Program-made: the position numbers and the translations under genes
Part shown: positions 1-5,872 of the stretch, one piece after another
Position numbering within the stretch: position 1 is the stretch's first letter
Layout: each line of letters starts with the position of its first letter
NCBI GenBank assembly: GCA_020048935.1
Contig: JAIFLS010000166.1
Coordinates: 1 to 8,818 of the forward strand
DNA from: a bacterium
GTDB lineage: Bacteria; Verrucomicrobiota; Kiritimatiellia; UBA8416
Length of the DNA stretch: 8,818 nt
Reading direction: 5' to 3'
The notes under the pieces: generated by a model
The model's input: the letters and a program-made list of their open reading frames with translations, nothing else
Database searches by the model: none
Told to the model about the DNA's origin: nothing

Positions 1-89
1 TCAAGCACCGCATCTCGCATCGCGGGGCGGCACTGCGTGCTGCACGTGCAGCGTGGCCGGTGTTTCGCGCTGACGGGCCGGCGACATAG
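1..89 (+). CDS. rdgB: C-terminal end of a probable RdgB/HAM1 non-canonical purine NTP pyrophosphatase (partial)
   Basis: Only the 3' end is in the window; the frame begins at base 3 and stops at TAG 87-89. The visible peptide starts KHRISHRGAALRAARAAW. This matches the strongly conserved C-terminal K-N-x-I-S-H-R-x-x-A-L motif of the RdgB/HAM1/Maf-like house-cleaning enzymes. These hydrolyse dITP, XTP and similar deaminated purine nucleotides to the monophosphate and so protect DNA; the SHR residues contribute to substrate binding. The tail after the motif is about 20 residues and not recognisable. The gene runs convergently with the secreted-protein gene at 159-989. Confidence is limited because only 28 codons are visible, so the call rests on one motif. 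Confidence 0.6.
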   Translation, partial: KHRISHRGAALRAARAAWPVFRADGPAT

Positions 90-102
90 CCGAATCTCGT
101 AA

Positions 103-134
103 CGCCCCGCACTCAAAAGAGTTTATCGCGGGCG
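103..134. terminator. Weak candidate bidirectional hairpin between convergent genes
   Basis: In the gap between two convergent genes, ACTC (111-114) and GAGT (119-122) form a small stem around an AAAA loop. CGCCCCGC (103-110) can pair outside it with GCGGGCG (128-134), with one bulged C and an unpaired TTATC. The place is right for a shared terminator. There is no clear T-tract on either side, so it may not be an intrinsic terminator at all. Confidence 0.22.
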
Positions 135-158
135 ACAATGAATGCCGAGGAGCGGGTG

Positions 159-989
159 TTACTTGTTTTCGGGGATCAGTTCGTCGATTGTCGGCAGAGC
201 CACCTCTGGCACCGACTTTTTTTCCTCGATGACCGGCGCGACGGGGGCTTCATTCGCCGACGGGGAGACCGCCGCCTCAGGTGCCAGCGGGGCACCCGCA
301 GAGACATCCAGCACGATCGGGGCTACGACTTCCGGCTTGATGGTCGCCGGAGTGGTCGATTCAACCTCGGACGTCACTGGTGCGGTGACCTCCGGATCGG
401 CAACTGCGACCTCAGGCGATACCGTCGATTCCTGCGGTATTTCAGCTTCCGGACGCTCAGACGGGGGCGGTCCGAAGCGGCCCCACTTGCGCCGCTCGTA
501 GTTCAGGTCGCGGGTCTGCATACCGTGCCGCTCGGCCAGTGCCGTCCATTCGCGGGGCGTGAACTTCAAGTTCTGATTGAGCGTGTTCGCGATCTCGGAG
601 ATGCTGACAGAGTCGATGCGCACGACCTTCGCGGCCTGAGCAGCGCCCTCGATCACGCTGGCGGGTACGTCGTTCCCGATCAGGAAGAGTGTCCCTGGCT
701 GCGACGGCATGAACTGCCCGATAGCGTAGGACTCGGGAGCCAGCTCCTGCCAGGCATTGGCGGCCGGCGACCATATATGCATCAGCGGGGTCCCGGTCGA
801 GGCCGTGCCGCGGTAGGTGATCAGAACCAGATCCCGCATGGCACGCACATCCAAAGCCAGCGCGACGGTGCGCTGACGAACCGGAACGACCAGGACATCC
901 TGCCGCCGTGCGGCCTGCGCATTCCCGGCAAGGAAAGGGACTAAAGTCAATGCGATCAGAGAGAATCGGCAAATCGTGCTATTTTTCAT
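159..989 (-). CDS. Secreted protein of unknown function with a Pro/Val/Glu-rich C-terminal tail
   Basis: I do not recognise a named family. The 276-residue product begins with a clear Sec signal peptide: MKNSTICRF, a hydrophobic run to about residue 20, then AGNAQA before ARRQ, so cleavage is likely after residue 26. The mature part has a compact region (about 30-170) of alternating hydrophobic strands, with DVLVVPVRQRTVALALDVR near its start and a charged end containing NYERRKWGRFG. From about residue 173 to the end it is a low-complexity tail rich in P, V, E, A and T, which looks like a flexible linker. Two ATGs are adjacent (992 and 989); I chose 989 because AAGGAG at 995-1000 lies 5 nt before it and only 2 nt before the other. 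It starts 27 nt after the etfA stop on the same strand, so cotranscription with etfBA is likely. It would act in the periplasm or outside the cell; its link to electron transfer is unknown. Confidence 0.75.
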   Translation of the reverse strand: MKNSTICRFSLIALTLVPFLAGNAQAARRQDVLVVPVRQRTVALALDVRAMRDLVLITYRGTASTGTPLMHIWSPAANAWQELAPESYAIGQFMPSQPGTLFLIGNDVPASVIEGAAQAAKVVRIDSVSISEIANTLNQNLKFTPREWTALAERHGMQTRDLNYERRKWGRFGPPPSERPEAEIPQESTVSPEVAVADPEVTAPVTSEVESTTPATIKPEVVAPIVLDVSAGAPLAPEAAVSPSANEAPVAPVIEEKKSVPEVALPTIDELIPENK

Positions 990-994
990 CATGT

Positions 995-1000
995 CTCCTT
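995..1000 (-). promoter_or_regulatory. Ribosome binding site of the secreted-protein gene
   Basis: AAGGAG on the minus strand lies 5 nt upstream of the second of two adjacent ATG codons. This spacing decides the start at 989 over 992. Confidence 0.65.
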
Positions 1001-1016
1001 CATACAGCCTTAACGG

Positions 1017-2187
1017 CTATCTTCCAAGTATTTTTTTGCATTCCGCTGTCAGTTTGGGAATGATTTCCAGCGCGTCGCCGACGACACCGTACGTGGCGAC
1101 ACTGAAAATAGGGGCATCCGCATCGCGGTTGATGGCCACAATCGTCTCGGCCGACGACATGCCTGCCAGATGCTGGATCTGCCCGCTGATTCCGCAGGCG
1201 ATATAGAGCTTGGGGCAGACGGTCTTGCCCGTCTGGCCGACCTGATGCGAATACGCGATCCAGTTGGCGTCGACGGCCGCGCGCGAGGCACCGATACCCG
1301 CCTTGAGCACCTTGGCAAGCTCCGCTATCACCGCGAAATTCTCGGGTTTCTGCAGGCCGCGTCCGCCGGAGACCAGGATATTGGCTTCCGCGATGTTGAC
1401 GGTGGAGGTTTCCTCCGCGACATAGCGCAGGCGCCGGGTGCGCGAGGACAGCAGATCCGCAGTCAGGGCGACCCGGATGACCTCGCCGGTGCGGGACGGG
1501 TCAACCTCGGCTTCCTTCATCACCTTGTGCCGGACGGTCGCCATCTGGGGCCGGTGGTCCGGCGTCACGATGGTCGCCATGATATTGCCGCCGAACGCCG
1601 GACGCGTCTGCAGCAGGTTGCGCGTTTCCGGATCAATGGCCAGGCCGGTGCAGTCGGCCGTCAATCCGGCATTGACCGAGACCGCCACACGCGAGACCAG
1701 GCTGCGACCGACCGTGGTCGCGCCGCAGAGCACGATGTTGGGCGCGTAGTCCTGGATCATCCGGATGATGACCTTGGCATAGGGGGTAGACCTTGTCCGC
1801 GCCCCGCTCGATCAGCTCCTGCGTCCTGCCGGCGATGTCGTGGCCGAGCAGAACGGCGCAAAGCTCCATGCCGAGGTCGTCGGCCAGCTTGCGACCCTCT
1901 CCAAGCAGCTCGTAGGTGATCGATTCGATATGCCCGTCGAACTGTTCCGCCAGCACCCAGACGCCCTTGAAGCGGCTATGGTCGATCCTGGCGGACTCCT
2001 CGCGCTTGGCAATCACGATAGCGTCGAATTTGCAGGTCTCCACGCAGGCCCCGCAGACCGTGCACTTGGTCAGGTCGATACGGGCAACCCGGTCCTGCAT
2101 GGCGATGGCCTCGAACGGGCAGGCCTTGACGCACTGCCTGCATCCGACACATTTGTCATCGATTACGTTAATGGGATCGTTCGCCAT
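1017..2187 (-). pseudogene. etfA: Electron transfer flavoprotein alpha subunit with N-terminal ferredoxin domain, frame broken
   Basis: EtfA carries FAD and passes electrons between EtfB and a partner dehydrogenase. Residues 1-60 form a two-cluster ferredoxin domain: C13, C16, C19, C23 and C42, C45, C48, C52 are all present as CxxCxxCxxxC. This is the extended form known from anaerobic Etfs such as CarE and LctC. The EtfA N-domain follows (GVWVLAEQFDG, then ELCAVLLGHD). The C-terminal FAD domain is complete, with VSGGRGLQ, SRAAVDANW, HQVGQTGKTV, ACGISGQIQH and VAINRD. The frame breaks at the 5-C run (minus strand) at 1782-1786. The first frame reads to GADKVY (residue 134) and the rest continues one frame over at PYAKVIIRMIQD. 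Family members have about 12 more residues between these points, so bases are missing as well as a frame being lost. As written it makes a truncated protein ending at 1633. The start is ATG 2187 with GAGGAA 7 nt upstream; etfB lies 15 nt upstream. A functional gene with an assembly error here is the main alternative. Confidence 0.88.
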
Positions 2188-2194
2188 GTTTCTG

Positions 2195-2200
2195 TTCCTC
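2195..2200 (-). promoter_or_regulatory. Ribosome binding site of etfA
   Basis: GAGGAA on the minus strand, 7 nt before the etfA ATG, sits inside the 15-nt etfB-etfA gap. It supports the start that includes the whole ferredoxin domain. Confidence 0.6.
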
Positions 2201-2202
2201 GC

Positions 2203-2997
2203 TTAAGATGCTGCTTCGATCAGAATATCCTTCAGTTTCGCGGCCAGCTTGCAGGCGATCTCGTCGGGGTCGCCCTCGATCATCTCGCCGCCTTGCCGCG
2301 GGGAAGGTGAGAAGATCCTGACCACTTTCGTGGGAGAACCCTTCAGCCCGAGCTTCTCCGGATCGCCGCCGATATCACTGGCCGTCCATTTCACGATCTC
2401 GGCTTTGCGCGCGGCCATCTTGCCCTTCAGGGAAGGCAGCCGCGGCTCGTTGATCTCCTTGACCACGGTCAGCACGCATGGCAGGGGTGACTCGATCGAT
2501 TCAAAGCCCGATTCGAGCAGGCGCTCGGCGACGATGCGTGACGCATCGACCTCCTCGATCTTGCGGACATAGGTGATCTGCGGCAGATCCAGGTGTGTCG
2601 CCACGCCGGGGCCGACCTGGGCGGTGTCGCCGTCGGAGGCCTGTTTGCCGAAAAGCACGATGGTGTAATCGCCGATCTTCTGGAGCGCCTTGGAGAGAGT
2701 GTAGCTGGTGGCCCAGGTGTCGCTGCCGGCAAAGGCGCGGTCCGAGACCAGGATTCCCTGGTTGACACCCATGGCAATAGCTTCACGCAGCGCCGCCTCG
2801 GCTTGCGGCGGCCCCATGGTCAGGGCTGTCACTGTGCCCCCAAGCCGCTCACGCAGGCGGATGGCCTCCTCGATGGCGTACATGTCGAACGGATTGATGA
2901 TGGCTTCCACGCCTTCGCGCATCAGCGTGTTCGTCTCCGGATTGATCTTCACGTCGTGCGTGTCCGGAACCTGCTTGATACAAACCACAAAATGCAT
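2203..2997 (-). CDS. etfB: Electron transfer flavoprotein beta subunit
   Basis: The 264-residue product is full length for EtfB (FixA family) and looks intact. Visible family features are the N-terminal VVCIKQVPDT, NPFDMYAIEEAIRL, the TMGPPQAEAALREAIAMG segment, and the nucleotide-binding loop GKQASDGDTAQVGPG (about residues 117-131). Near the C-terminus are TVVKEINEPRLPS and LGLKGSPTKV. This wording, together with a ferredoxin-bearing EtfA, resembles the anaerobic, potentially electron-bifurcating Etf group (CarD/LctB-like) more than mitochondrial-type Etf. Bifurcation itself is an inference. EtfB pairs with EtfA and binds AMP, or a second FAD in the bifurcating type. It is the first gene of the etfB-etfA-secreted protein run. 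No acyl-CoA dehydrogenase, lactate dehydrogenase or other Etf partner is in the window. ATG 2997 has only a weak GA-rich upstream element (AAGAG). Confidence 0.94.
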   Translation of the reverse strand: MHFVVCIKQVPDTHDVKINPETNTLMREGVEAIINPFDMYAIEEAIRLRERLGGTVTALTMGPPQAEAALREAIAMGVNQGILVSDRAFAGSDTWATSYTLSKALQKIGDYTIVLFGKQASDGDTAQVGPGVATHLDLPQITYVRKIEEVDASRIVAERLLESGFESIESPLPCVLTVVKEINEPRLPSLKGKMAARKAEIVKWTASDIGGDPEKLGLKGSPTKVVRIFSPSPRQGGEMIEGDPDEIACKLAAKLKDILIEAAS

Positions 2998-3048
2998 AGA
3001 CTCTTATTCCCTGTTGAACTGAAAACTGGAAACCGGCAATTTCATGTT

Positions 3049-3076
3049 AATATAGCGGTGATCCCGATTAATGCAA
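3049..3076 (-). promoter_or_regulatory. Candidate promoter of the etfBA operon
   Basis: Read on the minus strand, TATATT (3049-3054) is a good -10 match. TTGCAT (3071-3076) is a poor -35 match at a 16-nt spacing. It lies about 50 nt upstream of the etfB start. The weak -35 next to an array of repeated boxes would suit an activator-dependent promoter, which is an inference. Confidence 0.4.
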
Positions 3077-3144
3077 GCCGATTGATTTGGCCGATCGATT
3101 TTTGCGGGTGGCCGATTGATTTGGCCGATCGATTTTTGCGGGTG
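3077..3144. repeat. Perfect tandem duplication of a 34-bp unit upstream of etfB
   Basis: Bases 3077-3110 and 3111-3144 are identical 34-bp units laid head to tail. Each unit contains two related boxes, GCCGATTGAT and GCCGATCGAT, 13 nt apart start to start. Four GCCGATYGAT boxes therefore begin at 3077, 3090, 3111 and 3124. The array ends exactly at the candidate -35 of the etfB promoter. It lies in the gap between the M66 protease stop (3171) and etfB (2997). It could be a regulator-binding array, or simply a duplicated stretch of intergenic DNA. Confidence 0.9.
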
Positions 3145-3170
3145 ATGGTGGATAAAGCGCGAATCAGGAA

Positions 3171-4919
3171 TCAGATTCCCGTTTTCCCCTCCCAAGTGTA
3201 CAGGACCGTGTGGTCTGGCGTGATGCCCTTCATCATCAGTCCGGGACAGTAGATCAGTTCCAGCTTGCTGATATCGCCATCCCTTCCCGCCAGATTGATC
3301 GCGGCCGTATTGAACGTCTTCAACGGGTCGTCATCAGGATTTACCACGGTGTTTAGCAAGTAGCTTCGTGTCTTGCCCCCCTGTGTGACCCGCAGGGCCA
3401 TGTTGCCTTTTCCGCGTGCGACGTAGCCGAGTTCCTGGGCCAGGTTGCGGTCTTCCGCCGAATCCGCATCAAAAAGCCGTATCAGACCGGCCGTATAGGG
3501 TCCGATGGGGGGATAGATGATATTGCCTTCCGGCACGACGAGATTGGCCGTGACCAGGATGCTGATTACATCGGTGTCGCGCTCGATCGGGAACAGGATA
3601 CCGTTGTTCTCTACAACCTGGTCATAAGCGCCTGTCACCTGGTTCCATGTGGCGTATTTGCCCAGCGTTTCGTTCCAGTAGGCAGCCGACTCGAGGCATT
3701 TCCGTATCCGGTCGATGGAAAAATCGGAGAAATGCTTGTACATGTAGCCTCTCATGTTGCCGCGTCCACCGCCTAACATAGGATCTTTCTTCCATGCGAC
3801 TGAACCGTCTGGCATCCTGTCTGCCGGGGCCAGGAACTCACGCCTTTGAATGTCGAACGCCCAGGTCGGCCCCGCGTTCGCACTGGTCGGCTCGCCCTGG
3901 TCTTCCCCGTACATCGTGCGCGTGTACGGGTAGTTCGCACGCGCGGAGTCCCAGTGCGGCAACCCGAAGGCGTGCCCCAGTTCATGGAGGACGACCCCGT
4001 GCCGGTGAAGGTTGGCACAGCAGCGGAAGCCGCCCCCCTGCCCGCCCGAGTAGACACCGGCGATATTGACGGCATGCAAGCGCCACCGGCCAAACCGGCC
4101 GCCCGCCATCTTCAGAGCCTGGCACCATTGCAGCGCCACGGACTGCTCCCCGTCGAAATCCTTGCCTGTCTTCGCCTTGTAGTCATCCAGGCTCGTGTAT
4201 CGCTGCGACGGTATTGCATCACGAGGGGGCATGACAATCTCATTGAAGGCAATGTTCCTGACGCGGTGGACCTTGAGGTCTGATACCGGGAGCTTTGCTT
4301 CCAGCTCTTCCTCCCATCCCTGCGGGTAATCGGCACCCAGGCCACGGCCGAAGAAATGGATGTCGTACATCTGCATGACCAGCTTCGTTGGCGCCCCGAT
4401 TGCCAGCTCATTGAACACCTTGCGATCAAGAACCTTGATATGCTCCGCTGCCGAGCAGTTTTCATAGATCTGGTCATCGCTATCGACGCCGGAGTAGTCG
4501 TAATCCCTGAGTTCAACGGTGACTTCAAGGCCTGGCCTCACCCATTCCTTGGGAATGAGAGCGGTGAAACTGTTGTCATAAGACTGCTCCATCAGGATCG
4601 GATCACCGGTTGGTTTCCGTGGCAGCTGCTTCGGGCCGATCAGCGTGATTTCAGTTGATTGGCCCTCCAGATCCAGTTTGGCGAAAACAGCCGGGGATGA
4701 GGCTGGCTTCTCCGAATAGACCTGCACCTTGATCAGTGCGTCCAGATTGCCGACCAACTTGAAGAGCGGATTTGCAGGCTCAAGTACATGATTTTGAGCG
4801 AAAAAAACCTTGTCAATCGTTGGCGTTTCATCACGGCGTGCGGCGACATCAGTCGTTACACAGCCGGCACCGAGTCCGGCACACAAGACGCAAGCAATTG
4901 CAAGGCAAGATTTTAGCAT
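3171..4919 (-). CDS. Lipoprotein with an M66 (StcE-like) zinc metalloprotease domain
   Basis: The 582-residue product begins MLKSCLAIACVLCAGLGAGC. This is a lipoprotein signal peptide with C20 as the likely lipidated cysteine, so it should sit on a membrane facing outwards or into the periplasm. The zinc site HELGHAFGLPH is at about 312-322 (H312, E313, H316, H322), a metzincin HExxHxxGxxH. The assignment to family M66 rests on neighbouring segments that line up, from memory, with E. coli StcE: AKLPVSDLKV then NEIVMPPR before the site; PTWAFDIQRREFLAP after it; KDPMLGGG (probable Met-turn, M381); a helix ending near KYATWNQVTGAYDQ; and VPEGNIIYPPIGPYTAG in the C-terminal part. StcE cleaves mucin-type O-glycoproteins; the substrate here is unknown. 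The protein is shorter than StcE. Start 4919 was chosen over in-frame ATGs at 5057 and 4952 because it places the signal peptide at the N-terminus and has AAGG 8 nt upstream. The coding sequence is less GC-rich than its neighbours. Confidence 0.82.
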   Translation of the reverse strand: MLKSCLAIACVLCAGLGAGCVTTDVAARRDETPTIDKVFFAQNHVLEPANPLFKLVGNLDALIKVQVYSEKPASSPAVFAKLDLEGQSTEITLIGPKQLPRKPTGDPILMEQSYDNSFTALIPKEWVRPGLEVTVELRDYDYSGVDSDDQIYENCSAAEHIKVLDRKVFNELAIGAPTKLVMQMYDIHFFGRGLGADYPQGWEEELEAKLPVSDLKVHRVRNIAFNEIVMPPRDAIPSQRYTSLDDYKAKTGKDFDGEQSVALQWCQALKMAGGRFGRWRLHAVNIAGVYSGGQGGGFRCCANLHRHGVVLHELGHAFGLPHWDSARANYPYTRTMYGEDQGEPTSANAGPTWAFDIQRREFLAPADRMPDGSVAWKKDPMLGGGRGNMRGYMYKHFSDFSIDRIRKCLESAAYWNETLGKYATWNQVTGAYDQVVENNGILFPIERDTDVISILVTANLVVPEGNIIYPPIGPYTAGLIRLFDADSAEDRNLAQELGYVARGKGNMALRVTQGGKTRSYLLNTVVNPDDDPLKTFNTAAINLAGRDGDISKLELIYCPGLMMKGITPDHTVLYTWEGKTGI

Positions 4920-4927
4920 ATCAACAA

Positions 4928-4931
4928 CCTT
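4928..4931 (-). promoter_or_regulatory. Short ribosome binding site of the M66 lipoprotein gene
   Basis: AAGG on the minus strand is 8 nt before ATG 4919. It is short, but the upstream in-frame ATG at 4952 has nothing comparable, so it favours the lipoprotein start. Confidence 0.4.
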
Positions 4932-4961
4932 GTTTTTAAATGAGGACACCATCCGTTGAAT

Positions 4962-5010
4962 GCACGTCGGGAGGGACAGCGGCTCTCTATCCGTAAGCTG
5001 TCTGACGTGC
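4962..5010. repeat. 49-nt imperfect inverted repeat between the TPR gene and the M66 gene
   Basis: GCACGTC (4962-4968) is the exact reverse complement of GACGTGC (5004-5010). GACAGC (4975-4980) is that of GCTGTC (4997-5002). Folded together they give a 7-bp and a 6-bp stem, with a lopsided internal loop (6 nt against 1) and a 16-nt apical loop. It lies in the 118-nt gap after the TPR gene stop (5040) and before the M66 start (4919). It could terminate the TPR transcript, be a structured leader of the M66 mRNA, or be a DNA-binding site. No T-tract follows it on the minus strand, which argues against a classic intrinsic terminator. Confidence 0.6.
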
Positions 5011-5037
5011 CTCAGAACGCCTAAAGCCAGTGTGCGG

Positions 5038-5700
5038 TTAAGATTGTGGGGTCGCACGGTCGAGGCGGCGTTGCAGGGCGGCCATCAGTTCCTCGGCCCG
5101 GATGGTCCAAGGACTTGCCGGATGGCTGGTGACGAAATCCTCGTAGATGGCGCGGGCCTGGGTGAGTTCCCCGAGCTGTTCCAGGCAGCGCGCCTGGCCG
5201 AACACCGCCTGGGGGGCAAGGGAGTCGTCTGGATTGGCGGCTGCAAAGGCTGCAAACGCGGCGGCGGCTTCCTTAAGGGCGTCGGTTTGGCCGCGCGCCT
5301 CGATGCAGAAGACACGTCCCAGCTCGGCGGTCTGCTTCATCGCGTGTCCGGGCCACTGCGCCAGGTACTGCTCGTACTGCGAGAGCGCGACCTCGTAGTT
5401 GGCGTTGTCGAAATTGAGCTTGGCCAGCGCCAACCGGGCTAGCGGGGCGACATCCGACTTCGCGAAGTCCGCCAGTATGCTCTCGAAATCGCTGGCCGAT
5501 TGGGCGGTTGCCAGTCGCCGGTTCGCCTCGACCTCACGCTGGCTGGCGCGTGAATGGATCAGGTGCAGGGCGGCCAGCACGATCAGTACCGCCAGCACGG
5601 CGGTCACGGCATGGCTGCCGTGGCTGGCAATCCAGGATTTCAGGGCTTCGATATCGTTCTGGTGCTGGACGTTGGGAAGGGGCTTCTTTTGCGCTTGCAT
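5038..5700 (-). CDS. YfgM-like single-pass membrane protein with tetratricopeptide repeats
   Basis: The 220-residue product has a short cytoplasmic N-terminus with NDIEALKSWIASHG, then one transmembrane segment at about 30-49 (AVTAVLAVLIVLAALHLIH), then a helical domain. At least two TPR-like repeats are visible, around NYEVALSQYEQYLAQWPG (about 103-120) and LGELTQARAIYEDFVTSHP (about 182-200). A third hairpin, KEAAAAFAAFAAANPDD, lies between them. This layout matches the YfgM/TPR_21 family. In E. coli YfgM associates with the SecYEG translocon and the chaperone PpiD, helping exported proteins; whether that holds here is an inference. I chose ATG 5700 because GAGG (5707-5710) is 6 nt upstream; a GTG at 5712 would bypass this site. 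It is transcribed divergently from sufB, and the M66 gene follows 118 nt downstream, so the two may share a transcript. Confidence 0.82.
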   Translation of the reverse strand: MQAQKKPLPNVQHQNDIEALKSWIASHGSHAVTAVLAVLIVLAALHLIHSRASQREVEANRRLATAQSASDFESILADFAKSDVAPLARLALAKLNFDNANYEVALSQYEQYLAQWPGHAMKQTAELGRVFCIEARGQTDALKEAAAAFAAFAAANPDDSLAPQAVFGQARCLEQLGELTQARAIYEDFVTSHPASPWTIRAEELMAALQRRLDRATPQS

Positions 5701-5706
5701 GGTATT

Positions 5707-5710
5707 CCTC
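5707..5710 (-). promoter_or_regulatory. Ribosome binding site of the TPR protein gene
   Basis: GAGG on the minus strand, 6 nt before ATG 5700, decides this start over the upstream GTG at 5712. Confidence 0.5.
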
Positions 5711-5738
5711 ACTGGAAGATTTGACGTTACGGGTGCAT

Positions 5739-5767
5739 GTTATGCGTGTAGTGGCGGCAAAAAGCAA
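5739..5767 (-). promoter_or_regulatory. Weak candidate promoter of the TPR protein gene
   Basis: Read on the minus strand, TTGCTT (5762-5767) and CATAAC (5739-5744) are 17 nt apart, as for a sigma-70 promoter. Each matches consensus only partly. Its -10 overlaps the first copy of the GGGTGCATGTT repeat (5731-5741). Confidence 0.28.
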
Positions 5768-5820
5768 GGCAGAAGTTACGGTGGGGGGGCTTTTGTCCAT
5801 GTAAGGAAACGGGATCTTGT

Positions 5821-5849
5821 TTGACATATTGCATAACTGGGTGCATGTT
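5821..5849 (+). promoter_or_regulatory. Candidate promoter of the sufBCD operon
   Basis: TTGACA at 5821-5826 is a perfect -35. At a 17-nt spacing the -10 position is CATGTT (5844-5849), a poor match. It lies roughly 25 nt before the sufB start codons, so the leader would be very short. A strong -35 with a poor -10 that coincides with a repeated motif suggests regulation. I could not fit a clear IscR or SufR site. Confidence 0.4.
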
Positions 5850-5872
5850 GGCTTCAAGAAACGGCGGGATGG

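Larger units (their letters stand above)
5731..5849 (+). repeat. Pair of 11-nt direct repeats in the divergent TPR-suf promoter region
   Basis: GGGTGCATGTT occurs at 5731-5741 and again at 5839-5849 (108 nt apart). Each copy has TTGAC a little upstream (5721-5725 and 5821-5825). GTTATGC at 5739-5745 is also the reverse complement of GCATAAC at 5831-5837. The copies overlap the candidate -10 elements of the two divergent promoters. This is consistent with a shared operator for a regulator acting in both directions, which is an inference. The 172-nt gap also holds a run of seven G (5783-5789). Confidence 0.5.

Noticed and set aside
138..944. Long plus-strand open frame (268 codons) opposite the secreted-protein gene
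   Set aside because: Its composition is R- and G-rich as expected of an antisense shadow in GC-rich DNA. The minus-strand gene has a signal peptide, a good ribosome site and operon context.
1782..1786. Programmed frameshift in etfA
   Set aside because: There is no slippery heptamer with a known layout, and a one-base slip would not restore the roughly dozen missing residues. A deletion or assembly error explains more.
3004..3195. Short minus-strand open frame (63 codons) between the M66 gene and etfB
   Set aside because: It consists of the tandem repeat and low-complexity intergenic sequence, contains the etfB promoter candidate, and has no recognisable family.
4920..5057. N-terminal extension of the M66 protein to ATG 5057 or 4952
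   Set aside because: It would bury the lipoprotein signal peptide 35-46 residues inside the protein and would translate through the inverted repeat. Neither codon has a convincing ribosome site.
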